Below are positions 55,691 through 64,000 of a stretch of 64,000 nucleotides of DNA, one piece after another. Source of the stretch: Plumapathes pennacea. Lineage: Eukaryota; Cnidaria; Anthozoa; Antipatharia; Myriopathidae. Below the pieces are notes generated by a model. The model ran no database searches, had not been told where the DNA came from, and saw only the letters and a list, made by a program, of their open reading frames with translations. The stretch's first letter is position 1. Each line of letters begins with the position of its first letter. Position numbers and translations under genes: made by a program. Location of the stretch: assembly GCA_964036295.1 (NCBI GenBank), contig OZ038462.1, forward strand, positions 10,588,440 through 10,652,439, written 5' to 3'.

Positions 55691-55831
55691 CTTTTTCTTG
55701 GACGAGAAAAATGCCAGACATCTCGTACCCACACATGGCGTTTTCCATCGTTCTTGTCGTTCTGTGTGGATTTTTCTTAAACATATTGGTGGCGCAAAGT
55801 AACGACCCTCGCGGAGAAATCACTAAAGCTG
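55691..55831 (+). CDS. Membrane-segment exon of the NLR-like gene (possible start)
   Basis: A 141-nt phase 1-1 exon (CAACAG|CT ... GCTG|GTAAGC) encodes FSWTRKMPDISYPHM followed by the hydrophobic AFSIVLVVLCGFFLNILVAQ and a polar tail SNDPRGEITKA. The segment could be a signal-anchor or signal peptide. An ATG at 55711 would give, with the following exons, a continuous 787-residue protein, making this a candidate first coding exon. If joined to 54116-54394 instead, the protein would have a death domain on each side of a single membrane pass. Confidence 0.65.
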
Positions 55832-56297
55832 GTAAGCAAGCATACTATGTCATCAGCGAATTACCAATGAACTTTACTTGCAATTGCAAGGATACTCAAG
55901 CTAGTGCTTTATTCCAAAGACTGTTGACATTTTTTTGTTCTTGTATTTTTTTCCATCAAAAGCCGGCACAAGGACCCAGTCGCACTAGATTGGTTAATTA
56001 TAAATAAATTAAGCATTCAGAGCAAGACGACGGCTTCTTTGATATTTGGTAGTGACTTTTAGTACTCGTCGGCGACAAAGTTGTAAATGTCGAAACTCTT
56101 GGAACTCTATTAATATATGCCTCCAGTTGCCTCGTTTCATTTTATCGCGTAATCAACAATTTACTGTTATCTGACATATATTAGATTGAATAGGTGCGCG
56201 TACGTCTGGGCCATTAAAGCTAAAACCGTACGGCTGACTGAAAGTATTGCAGATACAATTTTCTTCTCAGGATAACAAAATTCGCTTTTCTAATCAG

Positions 56298-56369
56298 AAC
56301 CGGAGCCAAATACCTGTGATAAACTGGACTGTCAAGAGACTGACAAACGAACCATTCCAACCATAAAAG
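56298..56369 (+). CDS. Shortened four-cysteine module exon of the NLR-like gene
   Basis: A 72-nt phase 1-1 exon (AATCAG|AA ... AAAAG|GTGAGA) encodes 24 residues, EPEPNTCDKLDCQETDKRTI then PTIK. The end DCQETDKRTIPTIK(G) aligns with GCFQDTSNRAIPTLEG of the module exons. It thus keeps only the first fifth of the module plus an extra Cys. Phase continuity with both neighbours (G|AA and G|GA) supports it as a real exon. Confidence 0.6.
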
Positions 56370-56439
56370 GTGAGAACAAACTGTTATACGAGTTTTCGAA
56401 TGGCTTGACTTTGTTGTGATGGATTGATTTTGTTGTCAG

Positions 56440-56667
56440 GAATGGATCGACTGAGTGACAAAAAATTGGACGACATATCAAGGCAGATCAGCGATTGTTG
56501 GCAATCTGTGGGTACACAGCTAGGTGTTGATCAGGAAGTTATAACAAGAATACGTGTCGACAATATACAGTTCCCCGAACAATCTCAGAAAGCAATGCAA
56601 ATGTTGCTTAAATGGTGTAAACGCGGCAGTTGTGATCGCAAGGATCTGGAAAGGGCAATGAAATATG
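56440..56667 (+). CDS. Second death-domain exon of the NLR-like gene
   Basis: A 228-nt phase 1-1 exon (TTGTCAG|GA ... ATATG|GTAACG), 76 residues: GMDRLSDKKLDDISRQIS, CWQSVGTQLGVDQEVITRI, the turn VDNIQFPEQSQ, AMQMLLKWCKRGSC and DLERAMKYG. It is a complete death domain and the orthologous-type exon to 33764-33991, with equal length and identical phases. It would couple the NB-ARC switch to death-domain partners. Confidence 0.75.
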
Positions 56668-57091
56668 GTAACGCACCAACTTGATATATTTCTTCCTGAA
56701 ATTAGCTAATGACTTCTTGATTAACCGACGTAGCAGAACCTTATTTGCTCGGAAAAGTTCCCCGGAATTTAAACTAAGGAAACATTCAAGACTCAATCGT
56801 TCGTAACAACGGTCAGAACAGAATATTTTGTAAGTTATAATATCGATTTCTTTGTAGTTTACTAAAGATGTTCATCACTGCAATCCTGCACACAATTCGT
56901 CCGGAAATGAAACGGTGTTCAACATTTGAGATGCCATACTTATATAACTGCACGACCTTGTGATTCAGTTGTTTTCAATCTGCCGGGGCAATACAGAAAA
57001 ATCCGAATTGTTCTGTTCCAATCAGAGCGTAAGTACTATACTGCCATATAATAATACAAAATATTAAACTCTTAGTGTTTGCGTCTTTTAG

Positions 57092-59034
57092 GGAGAACAC
57101 AAGATCCTACTCTGCCCAAGTCGTCCCTCCCTCCCAAAGTTCCTCATTTCACAGGACGTGACAAAGAATGTACTGATATTATTGATCATCTCACAAAACG
57201 AGACACCAAGTTTGTGAGTGTTTGGGGCTCCCCAGGATTTGGTAAAACGTCCGTGGCAACTGCTGTGGGTCACCAACTTGACTCACAAGGATATATTGTA
57301 CTGTTCGTATCTTTACGAAACGTTAAGACAGTGAATGAAGCGGCAAAACAAATACTACTCGTGTCGCAGCAAAGTGACATGCTGGAAAATCAACACATTC
57401 CTCCAACTGATCAAGTTGTTCGGTGGCTTTCATTGGTTTCCAGTCCACTGTTTATTTTCATTGACAATGCTGATGATTTGTTAGAGACCGAGAAAGACTT
57501 TTTCTTGTTTCTTCAAAAGATTTTCCAGTCTTGCAAGTCAACAAAACTCCTCTGCACGACGCGGGCATCTGTGATTATGTCCACTGAGTATTGGTTTGAG
57601 ACTTTTTCAATCAGAATTTTGCCACTGGATGAGTCTTCATCTCGGAATTTAGTCCGGGCATATCTACCAAATGTTACAGATGACGAATGCGAGACAATTT
57701 CAAGGATCTGTGGAAATGTTCCTCTAGCCATCAAACTTTTCGCTTCGGTGATCAGTCATGGTCCTCTTTCTTTGACAGATTTCCTGCATGAAGTTACCTC
57801 CACGTCGTCTAACAAAAGCTTGCTCGAAGTTTACGATTTGCAGTTGCCTGACCTCTCCGAAAACCTTAAGATGAGTAAACTCTTTGAGCACTGTTTTCGG
57901 AATCTTTCTCCAGATGAGCAAGAGGCATTTGTTAGCCTTTCAGTGTTTATCGAATCATTTGATATTGACGCGGCAGTAGCTGTTCTACATAAAGAAAATC
58001 TTGCAAGCAGTGGGTTATTAGGAGTACTTAAAAGAAAATCTCTTATAGAACATGATACGGCCAGAAAATCATACTGGATTCATCCATTATTACAGTCTTT
58101 TGGCGCGATCATTGGGACAAATAGCATGCAAACCATTTACAAGGATGCCCACCTTCGCTTGTCGAATTTTTATTTAGAGATTTTGAAAAAACGAAATCAG
58201 CAGTTGTCTACTGAAAAGACATTACCAGGATATGAAGAATTCTCAAGATCACAGAAAAATGTACTTCAGGTACTAGAACAAACTTTATCGATGCAACTGA
58301 AGCAACAGGGGGAACACCTGGACACAGCAAAGTCACTTCATAATATTGGCGTTACACTAAGCAGCTTAGGTGACTACCAGAATGCAGTGAACTACCTAAA
58401 ACAAGCTTTAGCGATGCGACAGAAACTGCTAGGGGAACACGTGGACACAGCATGGTCATTGCATGCTATTGGCGTCATACTGGACATATTTGACGGACAG
58501 AATGCTCTGAAGTACCTAAAACAAGCTTTAGTGATGCGACAAAAATTACTTGGGGAACACGTAGACACAGCATTATCATTAGATTGTGTTGGCAGCACAC
58601 TACACAGGTTAGGTGACTACAAGGAAGCACTCAAATCCCAAAAAGAAGCTTTAAAGATGCGAGAGAGATTACTGGGGGAACACGAGGAAACAGCAATGAC
58701 ATTACTATCTATCGGCGTCACACAACACAGTTCAGGTGACTACCATAACGCAATAAGATCCGTAAAACAAGCCTTTCTGATGCAAGAGAAGCTATTGGTG
58801 GAACATCATACTGAAGGTGACTCCCAGAATGCACTGAAATATCTAAAACAAAGCTTGGCGAAACGACAGAGACTACTGATGGAACGTTTGCTCAAAGTAA
58901 TGTTACTAAATTCTATTGGCACCACGCAACACAGTCTACGTGACTACGACAATGCACAAAAATCTATAAAAGAAGCTTTAGCGATGCTTGAAGCTGTAAA
59001 ATGTGGACAAGGCAATGCTTTTACATGTGATTAA
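57092..59034 (+). CDS. NB-ARC ATPase and TPR exon of the NLR-like gene
   Basis: After the acceptor CTTTTAG (57085-57091) one frame runs 1943 nt to TAA at 59032-59034. NB-ARC: P-loop GSPGFGKTS at 57226-57252, Walker B LFIFIDNADDLL at 57448-57480, sensor TKLLCTTRASV near 57540, GNVPLAIKL box near 57712, and a winged-helix segment ending IHPLLQSF near 58100. TPR: from 58310 five or six kinesin-light-chain-like units of about 42 residues with the pattern GEHxDTAxSLxxIGxxLxxxGDYxxAxxYxKQAL. NB-ARC proteins are nucleotide-driven switches, and TPRs bind a ligand or partner and hold the switch closed. Exons 55691-55831, 56298-56369, 56440-56667 and this one join in frame. AATAAA follows at 59177. Likely an innate immune or apoptosis regulator, by analogy with cnidarian death-domain/NB-ARC/TPR proteins. 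Confidence 0.85.
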
Positions 59035-59176
59035 ATATTATTATAAGCTATGATTAGTTTAGGCCTTGACAAAACCTACACCGGTTGTTGCACAAAACCG
59101 TGGATTCAAATGCTGGTTTTGTAGTCAGTGCAACGCTTGTAAAAGCTCAAGTCTTTCGACTTCTAAAAGTTTTATG

Positions 59177-59182
59177 AATAAA
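59177..59182 (+). promoter_or_regulatory. Poly(A) signal AATAAA of the NLR-like gene
   Basis: A canonical AATAAA lies 143 nt after the stop codon at 59034. Confidence 0.55.
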
Positions 59183-59289
59183 TGTTTATTGTTTGTACAC
59201 GAAAATTTCTAACAACCATAGTTGATTTACATAGAAGCCGTGTTAGAATAAGAAATATACTTGTAAATTTAAGTTTTGTGATAAAACCC

Positions 59290-59670
59290 TCTCATTCCAT
59301 TAGGCATCCAAAAGGTTGATGGCCTTAAGTTTGCTTTTAAATGAATCTAGAGATGTGGCCTTGTGTAAATCAATAGGAAGCTTGTTCCACATTGTCGCAC
59401 CATTGTAACTAAAGCCTTTTTTTTATAAATTCTGTGTTTGGGTGTGACAAATATTATTTAGTGGATCAGCCCCTAAGATTATACGAATTGGTTTCTACTA
59501 CAGTTTTGAACAAAGCTGTAAGACAACTTTGTGCACAAGAGTTCCTTACTTTGTACATCATGACAGCCTTTTGTTTTGCTCTTCCTTAATTTCATTCAAG
59601 CTTTTCCCAACCCAACTGGTCCAGCAAAGATTTAGACCGTTATTGTAGTTAGCACGAAAATGAGTCTTGC
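59290..59670 (-). pseudogene. LINE reverse transcriptase C-terminal fragment
   Basis: The minus strand reads, across stops, RSKSLLDQLGWEKL-like text near 59590-59640, then GFSYNGATMWNKLPIDLHKA and TSLDSFKSKLKAINLL (59300-59425). This is the typical end of a CR1/L2-like reverse transcriptase. It lies tail to tail with the NLR-like gene. Confidence 0.65.
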
Positions 59671-59690
59671 AGCTCTTGTCTGTAATTTTT

Positions 59691-59720
59691 AAGCTCGCCC
59701 CACAAAGTGGGGGCGAGCTT
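59691..59720. repeat. Perfect hairpin AAGCTCGCCCC / GGGGCGAGCTT
   Basis: AAGCTCGCCCCCACAAAG-like arms: AAGCTCGCCC at 59691-59700 is inverted as GGGCGAGCTT at 59711-59720. The GCTCGC/GCGAGC tips are the same as in the hairpin that opens repeat R4 (21209 and 44782), so this may be another R4-type terminus. Confidence 0.6.
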
Positions 59721-60600
59721 AAAGTTGTCACGGTGTCCTTCCAGGCTTCTGTGTCAACAATGGACTTCCAAATAAGGAATTTCCAAGAAGGAGCTTGTCA
59801 ATTTCCAAATTTGGGCATGGTCGTGTTACCAGAAGACGTCGAAGCTTCGTGTGGAAGTTGTTTCTGGAATTCATTCTTGTTTGTCATGGTCGTCAAGCAT
59901 TCGAAGTTTGTTTGGCCATTGAGCCTGGGTGTTTCTACGAATGTAGGGCACTGCTACAGTGACACTGAAATTACATGGTCATTGTGCTGTGATTACGAAA
60001 ATATACCGACACTAAAATTAATGAAACGACATGGCTGTTATGCTGTGATCATGAAATGCAGACATTGTGCTGTTTTGTAAACAAAGAGCAGCCGTTAAAC
60101 GAGGGTGCTTCTACAGCTGTGATTGACGCAAGCTATCACGTCGCCAGATTGAATGGCAAGGATTGTGTGGGGGAAGAAACATCTGAACGTGAAATGCTTG
60201 ACGGACGGTCGCGTTACTATTTTACGTGGAAGGGTAAGATTAATCGGAAGCGAGCGAGAGAATCGTCGCGTATTCCTTTACGCAAAGTTTGAAGGCTTTT
60301 GCGAAAGAACAAACACGTGCGGCTAAAGGTACGTCGCTACATAAGTAAATTTGTTCCCAAGTCATTTGCTCTTGCCGATTGCTGTAAAAAGCATGAAACC
60401 CGTGTCAATCATTGTCTAACGAGGCACCTAAAGCTTGCAAATAAGACCAAGATTAAGGTTCGCAAACATGTTTATCTGTGTAAGCAGCGGCCAAATACGA
60501 AACATAAAAAGGATAGGGTTGTCAGAAGCCACAGTTTTACCAGTGATGCAAACAATAATTTTTACTGCAATAAATATAAGCCGTATATCCAAGTAGCTTT
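59721..60600 (+). other. Open stretches without recognised family
   Basis: Frames at 59667-60080, 60056-60292 and 60299-60625 overlap end to end on the plus strand. The last is Lys/Arg/His-rich with scattered Cys, but no motif is recognised and it opposes the Helitron remnant below. Probably chance or transposon-related. Confidence 0.25.
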
Positions 60601-61021
60601 TGGCCTTCACCAGGTGCAAAGCTGAATATTGGATGTCCTTCAGACACATCTGATTCTTGTAAAAGTGTGTCCATGTTTCCAGAAATCTCTCTTAAAGCTC
60701 AGTTAATTCTAACTCTGGTGGCTTATGTGGGAGTGTCATTTTATTGGCCTTTGCACAGCTTTGATGTTTTGATGGCAAGCTCTACAAATCCATTCAGAAT
60801 TGTTCACATTAAGATCTGATGCATTAAGATCTGAGTTGAATGAATGTTCATGACATCTAATTACACCAGCTTTGTACCAAAGTTGATCACAGCAAGTACA
60901 CACATACTCAGGTCCACATTTAATATTTTCATGAAATTATTTAATAAGACCCTCAATGGTTTTAAATTTGTTTACTCTTTGTTTTTGCTTCATCTGTTTT
61001 TCTTTTAGTCTCACTAGTTGT

Positions 61022-61056
<35 letters not shown>

Positions 61057-61390
61057 CTTTATTTTTTTGGCTTGTCTCTTTTCCTTTAACAAGATCTGGG
61101 TCCTTTTCCCTTTTTCTTTTTCTGGCCTGTCTGTCTTTTTCTTTCACGTGATCTGGGTTTCCTTCTCTGTATATTTTCTTAGCTTCATTTTCTTTTTGTT
61201 TTACTTTGGGATTGCTTTTTCTGTTTAATGTGCATACTCATTAGTTTCTCTTTAGCAAGGTATTGTTGATCCATTCTTTGCTTTCTTTCATAATCTCTCA
61301 AATAAGCTTTTTGTTCCTCAAGAGCTGAAGAATCACAATCTTTGTTGTTTGAGCAACTAACTGCACAAACATAACATAACATAACAATGT
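60600..61390 (-). pseudogene. Helitron N-terminal remnant (charged leader, Cys box, DUF6570-like start)
   Basis: On the minus strand, from 61380 downward, comes a Lys/Arg/Gln-rich leader (EEQKAYLRDYERKQRMDQQY and onward). It is broken by stops and a 33-bp poly-A/T run near 61026-61055. Then comes a zinc-binding-like segment KCGPEYVCTCCDQLWYKAG ... NSEWICRACHQNIKAVQRPI (about 60930-60740). After a stop follows the start of the ELELTEL-type block that opens the conserved region in Helitron helicases. The order leader, CxCC...CxxC, ELxLTEL is that of Helitron/PIF1-type proteins. Rep and helicase domains are missing. The leader is related in kind to the repeats at 26012-26500. Confidence 0.6.
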
Positions 61391-62200
61391 CATTTTGATT
61401 TATATTATTTTGTACTGCACTATTTACAGCATCATGACTGCAATCCTGGCTTCATACACAATTATTTGTCCCAATGGAACAGTAGAAACATAGTGAACCT
61501 AAAAGATTCTTCTTTGGAAGTTTCTGGGTTCAACTAGAGTGCTTTCTGCAAAATTTGAGCAGATTCTATGATTCTATGATGTTATATGAATATTGTCTTA
61601 CTAACTATAAAAGTAAAACAAAATTGTAAACAAAAACCACATGAACCCTATCGACCAACAAGAATGGGCGAGCTTTCAGCGGCAACGCTGCTTTGATTGT
61701 AACTTTTCGCTTTTATTAAAGTAAGTTGGACTCTTCAACTAGTTAAAGTCGTATTAAGCCTGAAAATGAACAAAAGTCCATTCGATACCATGTTCGTTGT
61801 CCAAATATATGGAAAAAGATGAGCTGTGCTTAAGCAAAAACGTAAAAAACACTGTTATTAGTTTGTTTCAATTGGCAGTGCTGCAGAAGTTGCAAGTGAA
61901 CACTGCTATTAGAATGTATTCAATAAGTGGTCACGCCTTTAGGTTTTATGTAGCGGTTCAGGAGTTGAAAATAAGCACTGCTGATTTAGAATGCAATCAC
62001 TGAAAGCTGTAATTTCCTTTGAGTGTTCCTATCTTTATGTTTCAGTAGACGCTTTGGGAGTTGGAGTTATAATGTAAAGTACTCGTACTGACAGTAAAAT
62101 GCAAAAACTCTCTACATCAAAAAAGGTTTAAGTGACCAGACAAGACCATCTTGACAACCAAGCCCTACCAACTCAGACATCTAGGTATTTTTATCCTGGG
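61391..62200. other. Intergenic DNA, no gene seen
   Basis: AT-rich sequence without motif-bearing frames; short frames at 61797-62003 cannot be assigned. Confidence 0.35.
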
Positions 62201-62209
62201 ACTACCACA

Positions 62210-62600
62210 TCCGCACTAATTGAGCTAAAACAAATCGCGGGGTACTGGAAATAATCCGGAGGAGCTTTGGAAGTAAGAACTCGTCTGCCGTCAAATCTGC
62301 TTCTAACGCCCTTGGAAGGCGTATTTTGGAGTATGCTTGCCAAGTAAGCCTGTACTTGGCCAAATACATACAAGCACGTGATAGTGTAAGTTCAGTGGCG
62401 CGCCACACGAATTGTCTGTGGCCCCGTGATGAGTCTTACCCGGACCTACTCAACGAACTAAACTGGACAACTTTGGAACTCCGAAGGAAATGCCTGTGCC
62501 TTGTCAAGCTCTACAAAAAAAGAACATAAACTACGGTGACATCGGCTAGGCCAAGTATCTGGACTTCGTTGGACCAGCAAGAACAAGAAGTAACCATAAA
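62210..62600 (+). pseudogene. CR1/L2-like LINE reverse transcriptase fragment
   Basis: The plus strand reads, over frameshifts, a short helix ending LEYACQV (62325-62345; normal LINE text is L-EYA-QVW), then RDESYPDLLNELNWTTLELR and RKCLCLVKLYKKRT (62430-62528). That order is the thumb region of CR1/L2-type reverse transcriptases. It is truncated on both sides. Confidence 0.6.
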
Positions 62601-62669
62601 TTTAAACTTTGTCCTAAATCAACCTGTATATCATCTTTTTAAAATATTCGTTGTTTTTTAACCGTTATA

Positions 62670-62905
62670 CAAACTAGACTGACGTTGCCAGTGAGCTCGC
62701 GGCGTTAGTTGGGTCGAGAGCAGAATAAACTAAAATAGAAAGCAGTGACAAGAGCGGAACTCCCGAGAGACTTCCAGTTTCTCGCCAGAATTATATCACA
62801 TAGTATAGAGAACTTGGCTTTTGACACCTTGCTTAAATGAAACCTGATCAACTATAAATTTATCATTACAACACTCATGCACTTGGTTCTTAAAGGTTGA
62901 GCGAC
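62670..62905 (-). repeat. Interspersed repeat R4, partial reversed copy
   Basis: Reverse complement of the last 215-235 bp of R4 (22770-22985 and 45705-45925): 'cagtgagctcgcggcg', 'aagagcggaactcccgagag', 'tagagaacttggcttttgac'. It is more diverged than the other two copies. Confidence 0.7.
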
Positions 62906-62964
62906 TCTGCATTTTGAGCTTAGAAGCGAAACGGTTAGCCACCGAGTAAACCTAACCCCGGTCT

Positions 62965-63265
62965 CAGACTGACCATGGTACCATGGCTTCGCATTGTCAA
63001 CCATGTTAGACCATGGTCGACAGTGATGTGACCATGATGGCTGACCATGGTCACCAAAAGTACCTGGCCATGGTACACTGACGACCATGGTCAAAAATAG
63101 AACCCCAAAAGAAAAATGCCACAAGAACTTGTCTGCTAAAATGCTCACCCAGGAGTGCATTTTCAGTGCCCCAGAAATCAATCTTGATGTTTACTTTCAG
63201 TATTTAGCATGAACTCAAATGCTCATGATGAAACATGGAATAACATGTTTGACCATGGTTTACTA
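62965..63265. repeat. Cluster of ACCATGGT palindromes
   Basis: GACCATGGTA, GACCATGGTCGAC, GACCATGGTCACC, GCCATGGTAC, GACCATGGTC and GACCATGGTTTAC fall within about 300 bp, some preceded by TGTTA/TGTT. No TIR pair or gene is seen. It may be a palindromic MITE. Confidence 0.55.
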
Positions 63266-63269
63266 ACTT

Positions 63270-64000
63270 GAGAAATATTACATATACAAAAGCCAAGCTT
63301 ATGAAATACTTGAGTCCTATTTGTGAGTTTGCGTGTATATGTTTAAATTAACAGTGAGATGTAATTGCCAGGTTAAAATTAAATCTTCCCCGTCAATGAC
63401 TTTGGTTGATCATGGTTAAACATTTCCATAAGTAATTTGCATGCACAGGTACTATTTGATCAATTACAATATCAGAGTCAAGAAATAAATAGTCAACACG
63501 AGGCTACTGTGATGAATATGTGAACAGTCCACTCAAATCAGGTACGAAGTTCTGGTCACAGGATTCACAATTCATTGAGGTCGCCTAATTATTTCATCTG
63601 GTTTAAAGTCAGTGGTGGCATGTTCATTTATTTCCTTAACTACATATCAGAGAACAGTCTCTAACATAAGTTGCCAATTAGTGAGCAGTATTATTGTAGC
63701 GACAAAACACAAGGAAGGCATATCCATATCATATTCTTTGAGAAAGCAGCATTGAATAGAACGTATTAAAGCTGTTATATATAGTCTTCAAGGCACATTT
63801 GTTCGGAAGTCCTTTAAACACGTTTAAAAATAACTTGGCATATTTCAAAGTATGAAATTTATGGTAAAGTATCCCTTAATCATGCTATTCTTGTCATAAC
63901 TCTCAAATATTAGAATTGACCAAGTACGAAGGTTAACAAATTAGTCAATTTGTAACACAGAAATTATTGAGTCATAATACCTTACGGTAAATAACGGGCA
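63270..64000. other. Window end, no gene seen
   Basis: AT-rich sequence without frames or repeats that can be supported. Confidence 0.4.

Noticed and set aside
60956-61228. Phe-rich hydrophobic frame that looks like a membrane protein
   Set aside because: It is the antisense of a Lys-rich Helitron leader with a poly-A/T run, so the hydrophobicity is an artefact of T-rich sequence.

Overview
This window looks like nuclear DNA of a cnidarian, most likely a coral or other anthozoan. Genes are split by introns with GT-AG borders, coding density is low, AATAAA signals follow the gene ends, and about two thirds of the sequence is mobile or repeated DNA. The mix of death-domain/NB-ARC/TPR genes, SLC16-type transporters, DIRS/Ngaro-like retroelements, Helitron remnants, CR1/L2-like LINE pieces and many TIR miniature elements fits an anthozoan. 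The species cannot be named from the sequence alone.

Layout. 0.5-0.65 kb: the last exon of a von Willebrand factor A-like gene. 2-11.6 kb: accessory DNA with nested MITEs, a HIRAN-like fragment, a decayed LINE and two repeat families. 11.7-15.8 kb: a complete four-exon monocarboxylate-transporter-like gene. 16-27 kb: repeats, including a 607-bp giant hairpin and several copies of an element whose minus strand encodes 23-residue Arg/Gln-rich repeats. 27.1-33.2 kb: a TIR element filled with TTTACAC-type motifs, into which a 4.4-kb tyrosine-recombinase-type retroelement is inserted. That element keeps its A1...B1-A2-B2 split direct repeats and carries two minisatellites.

33.7-49.6 kb: a broken immune-type locus. 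It holds a death-domain exon, a membrane-segment exon, an NB-ARC fragment without its P-loop, at least six copies of a 102-residue four-cysteine exon (WSC-like), and a TPR fragment. The array is interrupted by about 7 kb of TIR elements and LINE pieces. 54.1-59.0 kb: an apparently intact paralogue with a death domain, a membrane segment, a shortened version of the four-cysteine module, a second death domain, an NB-ARC ATPase and kinesin-light-chain-like TPRs. Apart from the first death-domain exon, whose donor is phase 0, its internal exon borders are phase 1, and so are those of the broken locus. The exons are therefore interchangeable cassettes.

59.3-64 kb: LINE remnants, a minus-strand Helitron remnant, a reversed copy of a repeat found elsewhere, and a cluster of ACCATGGT palindromes.

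The most interesting system is the exon-shuffled family joining a single membrane segment, a small cysteine module, death domains and NB-ARC/TPR. It is seen once nearly intact and once shattered, with its module exon amplified.
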